64,000 nt of DNA from Protonemura montana (Eukaryota; Arthropoda; Insecta; Plecoptera; Nemouridae). The notes under the pieces are model-generated. The model was given only the letters and a program-made list of their open reading frames with translations. It did no database searches and was not told where the DNA came from. Both the position numbers and the translations under genes were made by a program. This document shows positions 51,280-61,824 of the stretch, one piece after another. Location of the stretch: the NCBI GenBank assembly GCA_947568835.1, contig OX387606.1, positions 5,952,001 through 6,016,000 of the forward strand, written 5' to 3'. Every line of letters starts with the position of its first letter. Within the stretch, counting starts at the first letter, position 1.

Positions 51280-52764
51280 AAATACCGATGCCTTGGATCT
51301 GCTGGAAAAACTCTCAGATAGAGGATTTGCCCGAGTTGGTGGTCTCTGTAAAGACACGGGAATTGTCTGGTCTCGCTCGTGGCACTGGAGAGCGGGGCAA
51401 GAAACAGAGCTTATGTGATGAATTGTTAGAAAAAAATGGCGTGTGTATTTAACTGTTACAACAATTCAATTTTAGAAAATGTTATTTGAACAAAATGTGA
51501 GAAAATACGCGTTTTATTTACAAGGTTCAAAAAAATTATAACATGTTCTGTGTTATCTCAGAGGTGGAGGTATATCGATGCCATCCTCGTTAAATATGAA
51601 AACCTCTGTTTCTAACTTTTTAGAATCCTCAAGGAAATCAAACATTTAGCATGAATAAACACTAGTATTAAAATCAGCCCTAAATAAACCAATTTTGGTG
51701 CAAAAAAATTACCCAGTAATTCTTAACTTAAGCATGAAATTTGAGTACATCAACCAGGGCATCCCATGGGCACAGTAGGGTCCCTTCAAGTAATAACATG
51801 CCGAATTCTCTCCAGCTTCCGCATTTACTGATCGAAACCTCGAAGACCTGACTAAAAGACTGGGACCCTCCTTTGTGGCAATGTATTCGAAAGAGTGCCG
51901 CACGCGGTGATAACTCTAGCCCCGCTGTGCGTGCAACAGCAACACCACTCGAGACTTCGTCATAACCTATTAAGTGTGTTTTAAGACGATATTGAAAATC
52001 ATTACTATATCGTAGCAGTTTTTGAGAAAATTTAGAGTCTTTTCTTCAGAATCTGTGATGTTCATTGGTAAAATTGGATTTTTTTTGACGTAAAACACAC
52101 AGAACTATAAAAAATTACAATTTTTTTTTTGATTAGCATTGCTCTACTGTGACCTTCACATCAGTAGACTTGACTTGCTGGGGTTTGGCCTCAATTTTGA
52201 TTGGCTGTTGGCTAGCATGGTCCCATCCAATCGGCACACGTTGACTTCGTTGGATAATTTTCTTTAACACCAAATTATGTTCATCTTTTGTACATTCTGT
52301 CTTGAATCTTTTAGTCTTGCTCGAAACAATAAGCGCATCTGTCGCTCTATATAAACATGTTATATGAATCAAGATGTTATAGAATTAGCCGCTCGGTAAT
52401 GCTGAAATTGGTCGCACGATAATGCAGTTGGCTCAAAAAGAGATCATCATAAGCCAAGGTCAGGCCGCGAGTCAGCATTGAAAACAACATTTTCTGCGCA
52501 ACTAATTTTTGTCAACAAGAAAATTTTCACTCTCCCACATTTTTGCAAGTGAAAGAGAATTCTGGTTCGAATCCCAGTATCGCGTAAAAATCGGTATAGA
52601 ACGTCCTATGGAAACATGCGACCGTTACTCGCGACGGCACATAAAACGAGCTCACTTTTCCATTTCCCTCTTCAGGGTAAAAAAGGAAAGAAAAAAAAAA
52701 ACTGCGGGACTCCTTTCAGAATCGCGCATATAAACTTGTTTGCTTAAAGGGGCAGGCTCTCGGC

Positions 52765-52830
52765 AGTAGCCCGGGGAAAGAGGTTTGCAGTGCGGTGGTG
52801 ATGGTGGCAGTGGTGCATCCTATTGTCGAC
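52765..52830 (+). other. Candidate TATA-driven first exon (MVAVVHPIVD)
   Basis: TATAAA at 52729-52734 lies about 33 bases upstream of a GCAGT start-like motif near 52763. The first ATG downstream is at 52801 with a strong context (G at -3 and +4). It gives MVAVVHPIVD and then a donor GAC|GTAAGC (52831) in phase 0, compatible with the core exon at 62786. It could be another short Glut1 N-terminus. Each element alone is common, so the call is tentative. Confidence 0.22.
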
Positions 52831-54094
52831 GTAAGCAGTTTGCGAATCCGCTGGATAAATTGCACGCTATGATGGCCATTGATCACTGATCGCTACCTGT
52901 GTGGAGCCGCCACGGTCGGTCTGACCATTGAACAGCGCTCGACGAGAGCGATCGGCCTTTGTCAGTCAACAATGTAGCCGGTGGGCGCGGTGGCGAGGGC
53001 GCGCGGGGAAGGGTGCCGGCGAGGAGAGAGTCAATATTGAGGAAATGATCGTTGAAAAGGAAAACGGGCGCGACGGACGCGGAAAACGGGAACCGAAAAT
53101 TTTCTACACACACAAGAGTCGTAAATCGTGAGGCAACTGCTGTCGTATGTATATAAAACGATCGCTGGTGAAAGTAGGGTGTCGTATATTGTTATACGTT
53201 TATTGATGGAAATTAACTGCGACGATCGAGGCGACGAAACTTTGCGAGTTGGGCTTTGAAGTTTATGACTTACTGACCGGGCGCCTCCACTGCTAGGCGA
53301 AAACAAATTAATTTTACACAATTTTTTAAAACTCGGTTTATTATAGGGAAGACCTGCGCTGATATTTAATAATTGTCACCAATTACAAGTGTTTTGACGG
53401 ACTAACGATCAGGGGGGCTGATATCTAAAAAGTATGTGGCTAGAACCTTGCTGTATCGATACAAATATAAGCAGCCTATCGATAAAGGAGGACACATTAT
53501 TTCGGTGGTTGCTATCGTAGTAGTGGTGAAAAATTGGCCCTAGAGGTGGTGATAATCCTGCGTAGTGCATGTTCAGTCTGACCCGTAAGAGAAAAGCCCC
53601 CCAGCATTGCTAACAACTTTTGAATGACATTTCAGTTATGATTTCAGAGCCAGGTTTTTTTATTTCTATAGTTATTTCAGTAAAATAATTCCCAACGTTG
53701 TTATAATTGGTAGAAAATTCGTATAAAAGTTTGAAACACAAAACTCGGCACGACAAAAGCTTTAGAGCAAAAGGAAAATGGCAGACATTAACGGGGGTGA
53801 TTATAATGACAGTTGGCCAGCAGAAACAACAACACCCAAAAACAACCGGTGGCGCCTCTCCCGGAAAAATTATGTTCTCGCGCTGAATGGAGTATATTTA
53901 CCAAGAAGTTTTAACTGAACTCTCCCTGTCAAAAAATTGATCCGAAGCCTGCAATTAATTCAGCAACAGCAACCCCTAGCAGGGAAAATAGGGCAACCAG
54001 CCGTCACTTCAATGTGATACCCCAGCACCCGTCAGCAGATTGATTCGTCTCCACGTCACGTGACCTTGATTGATGCTCACTTCCTTCTTTGCAG

Positions 54095-54260
54095 GCACCA
54101 ATTAAGACGTGCAGCGGAGGCGGCAGCTAGCCATCCATATATCAACCCCGGGTGCGTATCGCAAGGAACAAGACTTATCCCGAGAGCACATAACAAATAC
54201 AACGAACGTGACGCCGACGTCGACGCGGTGACACTGAGAATCGACTGCTGAGACCTAGAA
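54095..54260 (+). other. Glut1: 5' leader exon of the short Glut1 isoform
   Basis: A strong acceptor (cacttccttctttgcag, ending 54094) opens an exon with no ATG until 54261. The leader is moderately GC- and CpG-rich and contains gacgccgacgtcgacg. A long frame without stops (63 codons) crosses it but ends in TGA at 54249-54251, before the ATG. It is therefore treated as untranslated. Confidence 0.5.
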
Positions 54261-54281
54261 ATGGCCAACCAAACTAATCAG
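54261..54281 (+). CDS. Glut1: Glut1 short-isoform start: MANQTNQ
   Basis: ATG GCC AAC CAA ACT AAT CAG is followed at once by a donor GTACGC (54282) in phase 0. The phase-0 acceptor of the core exon at 62786 gives MANQTNQ-GLTFFLS, a short cytosolic N-terminus of the same length class as vertebrate GLUT1, whose membrane segment 1 likewise starts within about ten residues. The start context is good (A at -3, G at +4: gaaATGG). It is the first ATG in the whole exon from the acceptor at 54094. The phase-2 acceptors at 58390 and 60544 would shift frame, so this exon is expected to skip the coiled-coil exons. Confidence 0.6.
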
Positions 54282-56127
54282 GTACGCGCTGTGCAGGCTT
54301 TCCACAAGGGTACAAGACCGGCGTTTGAACTTGACAAGGAGTTTCAGAGCTCTTCAACTGTCCAAGCTCTCTTCAAAAGGTTGTCATAAATTATCAGATA
54401 AGAATTTACTACATTGATATTGCCGAAACGGATCTTGCTTACAAGTTATTCAATCACTTAGTAACTCTTTACTGACTGTCAGAAATTTATTGATGCAATT
54501 GGCAATTAGGTGGTGATTATTTTCTGTCAGCCTTTCGTTATTGTCTTAATACAACGTTAATGGGTTCGTAAAGTTAGATACAACGCTTTGGGAATCACGA
54601 CACGGCACCTTAATAGTTACAACAGAAAGTACCAAGACGCCATGCATTTGCCATTTTTACACGCGATTTTCTACGGAAAGTCAGCCTAAGCGTATCTTTC
54701 CCGGCGAAGCCGACCCTCGAAGGAATACGTATAAAGTTCGTTCCTACTGAATTATCGAGTCGGATGGAAGTTTGTTCGAGTCGACGATGCCGACGCCGTC
54801 GGCGCCATGTGACGGCATCGGAGGTCGGGTGCAGTGTGATGGGCGCCGAGGGACTTTACCCGCTCTCCACGGACACGTTCGGGGTGCAGTAACTTGCCTG
54901 TTTGCCGCCTCCGCCCTCGTCACCGCCCCGAAATCCGCCTGCCGATTCTGACTCGACGAACACCGAACCTGAAGACACGAGGGATGCTCGTTTGGGAGAT
55001 GCCGACGTCGCTTCTTGTTCACGGTCTCTGTGTGCCACGCTTCAGCGTGATTCGCAAATTATTTAAAAGATTTTGAGATGAAAATATTGGGCTGTGTGGT
55101 CTTGTAGGGACGTCGAGCACAATGAATAACGACATATCCACTGAATGAAGATATTCTTGAGAATTTTATTCCGTCTAACTAAATTTAGATACTGCGCGCG
55201 AACGCACAACTTTCGATATTTTCCTTGGATGCGAATTAACATTTTACATTTAAAGGTTTCTTGACTGCATAGTCGCACTTCATCTTGTCGCTCCAGGCTA
55301 TTTGCTCTTCTTATCATCAGCAATACGAGAACTTTTGGGACCAAATAGCTTAGTGATAAGAGCAAGTTTGGCAGTCAAAGGACGAGAATTGTTCTGCTTT
55401 TTTATAGGCGCCTGGTTTAAATCGTGCAAAATAATTGCTAATAATTTCAAATTTCATGCAGAGCAAACGAACTAGTGGGTCGTGTAGAGCAACGAACTAG
55501 ATAGTTATGCAGAACTTTTCATTGACGAGGGCGCTGTGCTTTTACAGCGGTTTATGAAAAGTATTCGATGTCTTAGTCACACGTTTTCGCCGGTCCGATG
55601 TTCCGTTACTTTTATCAGAGCGCTGAGAGGCGAGAACCTCGATATGTACCTTGAACGTACTCAGGTCATAAGCTTTCAAGGTGCTGTCATAATGACGAGC
55701 GTCGTAATATGTTGACACATATTTTTTATTACATCTCTTAGAGTTTTTATTAGAGCAATTGTGCTGAATCTAAAATTCAGTGTGGTCTTTGAGATGTCTC
55801 CGTGTGCAAAAACTTGGTCTACTTACTAGATTTTGTTAGCGCCAATTGCTTTTATACAAAATACTTACTTCAATTGGTGGTAGCAAGACTGTGGTGTTTT
55901 TTTTAATGGATTATACTAAACATATGGCCTTTTGTAAATTGCTACTTGAGCCTAACTGGACTCATTGAAGTTACCAAGTATGGTGCAATGGTATGGAAAG
56001 TGGATACCAAAAGTTGCTGAAGAATAATCACTCAAAAAACCAGTCTGCCATATATTTGGTAATCCACCCACCCTCAAACAGCTTGGTGATGGTTTTCGGT
56101 GTTGGGTTCCTCTTTTTGGGGGCACAG
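54282..56127 (+). other. Region between the two alternative first coding exons
   Basis: This is intron of the short isoform and candidate promoter region of the long isoform. There is a CpG-rich patch at 54770-55010 (cgatgccgacgccgtcggcgcc). No coding exon was seen. Confidence 0.5.
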
Positions 56128-56168
56128 GTCGAGGTTGAGGTGCGGCGCGGGCCCGACCCCAGGAGCCG
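56128..56168 (+). other. Glut1: 5' untranslated part of the long-isoform exon
   Basis: This is a short GC-rich leader between a plausible splice acceptor (…ggggcacag at 56127) and the ATG at 56169. It contains no upstream ATG. The base at -3 of the start is C, so initiation context is only moderate. The exon could instead begin at a local transcription start. Confidence 0.4.
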
Positions 56169-56485
56169 ATGAAACACCAACTGCCCTCTTCACAGCAGCG
56201 TGAACTGCAAGGAGAACGCGGTGGCGGCAGCAGCTACGACCTCGACTTCCTCGACGGTCGACGCCGACTGGTAGACCACCGCGAAGACGATTGTGTTGTG
56301 CTGGAACGAGAGGAATATGTTGTTGGGTTGTCTAGCCCTGGAGAGGTTGAATGCTTTATGTCATCGGCAGCAACCATCAAGCTGACAGACAGACGGCCCA
56401 GTACACGGAACCGGAAGGTTAGTGATGAGACGAAGGAAGAAATACAGGACGAAGACGAAGCCACACTGCGAGAATTGCTCATGAG
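56169..56485 (+). CDS. Glut1: Glut1 long-isoform first coding exon: acidic N-terminus
   Basis: From ATG at 56169 the frame stays open to a strong donor (GAG|GTACGT; intron starts 56486), leaving in phase 2. The product begins MKHQLPSSQQRELQGERGGG and continues YDLDFLDGRRRLVDHREDDC, EREEYVVGLSSPGEVECFM and ATIKLTDRRPS. It ends in an acidic stretch, SDETKEEIQDEDEATLRELLM. It is hydrophilic, has no signal peptide or membrane helix, and is expected to be cytosolic. No known domain is recognised. The exon may begin at 56128 (acceptor ttcctctttttgggggcacag). No ATG occurs between 56128 and 56169, and in-frame stops lie just upstream, which supports this start. An alternative acceptor at 56162 would leave the frame open into an upstream exon (phase 0). 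The link to Glut1 rests on phase, order and strand. Confidence 0.65.
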
Positions 56486-58390
56486 GTACGTCTCTGACTA
56501 ATTGTTAGCTTTGCGGTTGGTGTTTTGGGTGTGTGATTGTGAGTGTGCGCATGGGATGGGACCTGTTCATACAAAATTTGTATCTCGATCCGCTTGGGGG
56601 CTGTGTCAGGAGTGGGAAGAAATTATATTCTTGATGAAAAGTGGGTAAATGTTAGATGTTTTTAACGTCGGATTACTTTCAAGCAGCTATTTTTTTTTAG
56701 TATCCGAATAAACGAAAATGACTGCCTGTCAGATGCTGTCAGATGCTTATATTTTCTAGTTGTTCGCTGAATGAGAAAGTTGGGAAGAAATCTGGTAACG
56801 TTTCGATCGATTACTCAAACATACTCGCGACACATTTATCAGAAAATGTGCAAGACCAATGTAACGAAAATTGTTGATCTGATTACTAAAAAAAGGGGGT
56901 GAAAGGCGTTAAAAAATGCTCCTGAGCGCGTTCTAGGTCAGTTTTTCATGAGTAAAATCCCACATTCATCATGAACGTGCCTTAACACCACGTATAATAT
57001 CTTTGACCCCATCTTTTCTAATATTCTGGCCATTTCTTAAAGACATCTCCTTCACATCTCTGTCGATCTGTTAAATCCTCTATGCCCGTGCTCGTTGCTA
57101 GTTGGTCTTATTTATTCTTGCTGGTATTCCGCACGCTCCACGAGAGAAGAATCGCATTCGACTGGAAATTTTAGTCAGCACTGACGACGCTGAGAGGCCG
57201 AGAATTGGATGTATTTTGTGGATAAAAATTCGCTTCGGGAAATGATATTGCGTGGACCGCTGGGTCGACCCACTGTAGAGGAAAAATAACAAACGATATT
57301 TAATCTTCGGTGAGCCGACTCAGCGCTGTGGTTACAGTCAATGTGCAAGCTTCTCTCGGGGTAACGGTTTTGTCGCTCGTTATTATTTTCAATAGAGGAA
57401 AATATTCATTTTCATTTTTGTAGATGCCGATGAATCGTACTCTGCGACATCGTTTAGAATGTCGTAGTTGTATACATAGACGTATACTTTTCGCACAAAG
57501 GGGAAAAGGTTGGAAGGAGCACAACCCGCTCGCCGGCATCCCCCCATGTTACGTATTATTTGTGAATTCATGTTGAAGCCCTCTTCTCGATGTGTTGATG
57601 TAGCGATTTTACATAATGCAAAACTCCCGCTTGGCTTAATGAAGACTCCTGCACAATTGTAGAATCAATCGCTAGCTAACGCGGCAAGTGAGTCTCTCGT
57701 ATTTCGCAACACTTTTCCTCTCAATTTCCCCCCACATTCTCTCGTATCGGTTGGATAATGAATGCCTACACTTTCGATTGCATTTTACCTCTATAAAATT
57801 GTCATTATCATGCATGTTTTCACATGCAATTAGTTATCTCGCTGTTTATCACACCAACCACTTGCTGGCGCACATTATCCTACACTGACTCGCTCTCGAC
57901 AAGGTACGAAATGAACACACCACATGGACCTATAGGCTAAGTCTTCTTGCGATGCCCACACTCAACGCGATTCTCTGCCCAATTGAGTGTTCCTTCAGCT
58001 ACTGATTGCAGTGTAACATTACATCAGTGTAACAACATAAAGAACGCGGATTCAAATTTGTCAAGACTAGAAATCTTTATCATTACAGGATTAAATTCAC
58101 TTTGCTATCCCGAGGTAAAACCCTGCTTTTCTCATTAATTTTGCACAAAGTCTCAAGTTTTTTTTTCTTTCATGTTGCACACAGAAGAAATAAACTTAAT
58201 AGTTTGCCAGTCGTCGCTTTTGGTCCCGTACTACTAACAAATAATAACAAGGCAATGTACAAGCTAATGGATATTGATAGTGCAATGTAACAGTTATTCG
58301 CCAAGCAAGGTAGCTCTCCCGAGGTTTCCACAGAGATATAGATTTTCTTTCAATATTCTTTTCTCCCTTTTCTGTTTCACCTCCCACTAG
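56486..58390 (+). other. Glut1: Intron between acidic exon and microexon
   Basis: This is a phase-2 intron from GTACGT to a long pyrimidine tract ending cctcccactag. It has a small tandem tcagatgctg duplication near 56727-56750. Nothing else was recognised. Confidence 0.5.
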
Positions 58391-58417
58391 TGGAGGCAGT
58401 GGCAGCCTGGACTACGG
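58391..58417 (+). CDS. Glut1: Glut1 27-nt cassette microexon (GGSGSLDY)
   Basis: A very strong pyrimidine-rich acceptor (ttttctccctttt...cctcccactag, ending 58390) is followed by 27 nt and a donor GTAAAT at 58418. Read in phase 2, the frame is T|GGA GGC AGT GGC AGC CTG GAC TAC|GG, that is GGSGSLDY with split codons at both ends. The flanking exons have a phase-2 donor (56485) and a phase-2 acceptor (60545), so both inclusion and skipping keep the frame. With inclusion the junction residues become Ser and Gly. With skipping a single Ser joins LRELLM to LQTQVS. The sequence is a flexible Gly/Ser linker with a Tyr that could be phosphorylated (inference). A chance exon of this size is possible, but the match of phase on both sides argues against it. 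Confidence 0.65.
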
Positions 58418-60544
58418 GTAAATATCGACCTCATTTTGTTTAGCTTACATCTTATATTTTTACCCTCGATCACAATGCGACTGAAACTTTTCACCAAACA
58501 ATGCAGTGACTTGCACCCCCCCCCCCCCCCCCTCCCTCTTTACCCATGCCATCATACCTTTGCGAGGCACGAACTCCAAACCCTCATAACGTTAATGTCT
58601 GGGAGTACCGGTCGGTTTTCGGGCAGGCTCACTCAGCGACGAATATCTTGCTAGAAAGGGAAAGATGGGTGTTAGTGTTCGAAGACTAACTCGTTTTGCT
58701 TGTGAAGAATGAAACATTCGGCAAACTGCCTAAGAGACCGACGCTAAATTTGCTTGTCTCTAATTGTAGGCGGTGTAGGAACAATTCGTATCTCTGTACA
58801 CCCCGTACTGAACTACACCCCGTTGCCGACGTCGGGACTGACAGACGCCTATCTGGGGGACACCCGGTGCGACTTAGTAAGAAGGGCTAGGAGAGGGGGG
58901 GGGGGGGAGGGTTCATTACAAAGTTGTCTGTCCGAGATCCGACTAGTTTTCTACACATGACTATGAAACATTCGTTCTCGACTATCGCAAAATCTAGCTA
59001 CTTCTTGCATGCCGAAACAATTTTCCACCAAAATGAAATCTTGTTCGGAAAATGCATTCAAAGTCATAGGAAACAACACGTATAACAACACGTTCCTACC
59101 TGCTTGCTAGTACTTGCTAGCAAAAAGAGTCCCCGCGTCAATTCTTTGGTGGAGAGTTCTGCTGCTTCCCTTGTTTGCCGTTCTGCCGTGTCTGACAATC
59201 TCTAATACACTTTCCTTCTCTCTGTGTTGTGTATGTGTTTCGGTTTTGTCTTGTGACTTGTCGCTGTTAGGAGAAAAACAATATCTTTCATGACAGATAT
59301 TTCAGAAATACATGGCTTGTATTATTTAACCCGCATCCTATGGAGGTGATGGTACAGAAAATAATTTGACTAAGAGCTTTTGATTCGAAAAAAAAACAAG
59401 ATCCATTCAAACTGTGTGGTTAAATCCCTCTTGTTTGTCATGTACAGTAGACATTCGAGATCACACGCATTTTCTCTCGCAGAAAAAATGCAAAAACATT
59501 CTGTAGCAAAGGATCATTATTGAACATATGTGCTATCGTATTAAAGCTTCTAATATCTATCAGCTCCTCAGGCACCCATTAAGTATATAGTCGGAGAGAA
59601 TGCTATTAAAAGCCACCCAATTATAAATCACTTGCTAGTTCCACGTGATGGCCCTCGGCATGCCAGGCTCGAACAGGCACCTCTATTCAGCTGACAAATT
59701 ACTCTCGGCATAGACTCCATCGTTGACATTCGCCCCAATCTCGCGTAATGGTTCGCGTCGCGGCGCCATTGTCTGAGACGTGTCGCCGTCGTCTGTTCCT
59801 CGCGAGCACAAAGCGTCCTGTGATTGTGTGGTTTTTAATAGAATACACGCGACATCTTAAACCTATTGCTACATGCATGCGTCTCGTCCGCGCGGCGATC
59901 TATTGCTTTAGACGAATGGTAAATGAAAAGTTGTCAAGATATTTAACAATGTAAAGTTCCTTGTTTTACCCAAATATTGCGCTGCGTTTGGAGCTCCAAA
60001 GAAAGTATGCTCGATATCTGATGGACGCAAAATACACGCTACGTGCATACTTGAGAAAAGGTTGAGTTATGTCCACCCGAGGATGGGATTATACATCCTC
60101 GTTGCAGTCCAGGGCAGTGTTAGCCACGGTGCTAACTCTTCCCGTCTAGTTGTTGACACAGATACCGGTGCCATAGTCGGGATTTGGAGCTCCAGAGGCA
60201 GCCACACTGCCAGGCAACACAATTGCGGCACACGTGTGATTGACAGAGCACACATCAAACTCAGTGCATTATCTTCTTTCTTTGCCAGATCGTACCGGTT
60301 TTCAAATTGTTGAAAGAATAATTTGTAAAGCCAAACTGCAAGACGGCAAGGCAAAGAAAGAAACGGAGCAGTGTATAGACGTAAAAAAAAAGGTATACCT
60401 CATATAGGTACTACTAGTGCGCAGTAAAGTGGCTAGGGCAGTGTTTCGAGTCATATTCCTTGGCCGAGTGCATCTAGCTCGACTCGCGAATCGCCAATAG
60501 TGCACTGTGTCAAGTGTGTAACGTTGGACCATGTATGGGTGCAG
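58418..60544 (+). other. Glut1: Intron between microexon and coiled-coil exon
   Basis: This is a phase-2 intron. It holds a 17-nt poly-C run (58516-58532) and a 13-nt poly-G run (58895-58907). The open frames on both strands at 60062-60354 resemble no family known to me and are treated as chance. Confidence 0.5.
58516..58532 (+). repeat. Poly-C tract, 17 nt
   Basis: It lies in the intron between the microexon and the coiled-coil exon. Confidence 0.9.
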
Positions 60545-60848
60545 TCTGCAGACGCAGGTGAGCGTGATGAGCATGAACCTCAGCGCTAAGTTGGACGAGC
60601 TGCAAAGAGGCGACCGCCAGCTAGAGACAACGGTAGCACTATGCGAGATACGGACACAATTGCAAGAGCTGACCAAGTCGGTCGAGTCGTGCCAGAGCGA
60701 AGTGAGCGAGGTCAAGAGGGACATGGTGGCCATCAAACATGAGCTCGACACCGTGCAGCAAGTCAAGGAAGAGATCGAGGAGCTACGGGAGTATGTGGAC
60801 CGGTTGGGGGAGCAGAGTCATCGGAGGAAGTTGCGTCTTCTGGAGCAG
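60545..60848 (+). CDS. Glut1: Glut1 upstream exon: coiled-coil N-terminal extension
   Basis: This is a 304-nt exon between an acceptor (gggtgcag, 60544) and a strong donor (GTATGT at 60849). It enters in phase 2, completing a split codon with T, and leaves in phase 0, directly in frame with the GLTFFLS core exon. The product is polar and heptad-rich: NLSAKLDELQRGDRQLE, then LTKSVESCQSEVSEVKRDM, then VQQVKEEIEELREYVDRL, ending RRKLRLLEQ. It is a long cytosolic coiled coil just before membrane segment 1. Such segments usually mediate oligomerisation or partner binding; the role here is unknown. Internal ATGs at 60531 (in the intron read-through), 60567 and 60573 could serve as starts for a transcript beginning here. 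The pyrimidine tract before the acceptor is weak, so a local transcription start is an alternative to splicing. Bias towards codons ending in G or C supports real coding. Confidence 0.8.
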
Positions 60849-61768
60849 GTATGTCGATCTCCGTGAATCTCTGACTGCAGGAGGATCGTTTTCTGCATGT
60901 GGATGTTGCATGGACGGCACCTTCAATCGGCCGGTGCGCGGCCTTGGTGCATGTTGTGTAGCGATACTCGACTGGAATGGCGCCGACGTACGAAGATGGT
61001 TTCAAGGTCAAGATCTACAGTTGCAGGCTGAAGAACCAACGCTCAAGATAAATCATTCGCGGGAAAACTTGAGTGTCTCTAACTATCATAAACAATAACT
61101 TCAAAGTTTCTTCTAAAAATAGAGGAATGCGCCGTGAAGCGTCTTACAAAAACCTTTAAGAATCTGCTGAATTATTTGCATATTATTTTCCCTTGCACCT
61201 ACTAGATCCACGAATTCAATGCGCTCACTTGATATGCAACCACTTGCAAAAACTGCAATTACACATGTTCTACATCGTGAGTCATGAAACAATTTCTCGT
61301 TTCCTTACAGGACTCTCGCGTTTACTTTTGAGCTATTCCTTTATTACAAGTCCTGACGGATCGAAACGATCGAAACGGTGTTGTACCCTGAAAAAAGATT
61401 GGGATGCCACGATCTCCCCTTGCAGATTCGCAAGCCTCGAGTTTACCTCCGCCTGGCGCGGATATTCGGAGAGACTTGTTATTTGTTTGACTTTCGTATA
61501 AGAAGGCAAATACAGTAGTTGTATAGCTGGCTGGGATCGTTCTGTTTAAACTAAGCGCAGCGCGGAGCGATGGTCTCTCGAGTGGAAAAGCAGCCAGAAG
61601 ATATCATTATTCCCGATCTGTGGAGATAAAATATTATATAGAGAAGCATTTTATTTTCATCCCTCAGACCAGTGAATTCAATTTATATGAGAAACATAAT
61701 AGAAGCTACTCACTGGAGAGCGAAATACGATGCGCTATCTTCTGCATGTTATTATTATTATTGTGAGT

Positions 61769-61824
<56 letters not shown>

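Larger units (their letters stand above)
47897..54094. other. Non-coding, probably intronic or intergenic
   Basis: Mostly AT-rich. It contains CpG-rich patches (48720-49025, 49850-49980, 52790-53010), one copy of the 76-bp repeat (50429-50504, minus), a retroelement-like tail (about 51036-51279) and an isolated tRNA B-box-like GGTTCGAATCC at 52564-52574. An acceptor-like site at 50325 has no coding exon behind it. Confidence 0.5.

Noticed and set aside
60849-61098. Open frame after the coiled-coil exon
   Set aside because: It is a different frame from the exon, overlapping its 3' end and running into the intron past GTATGT.
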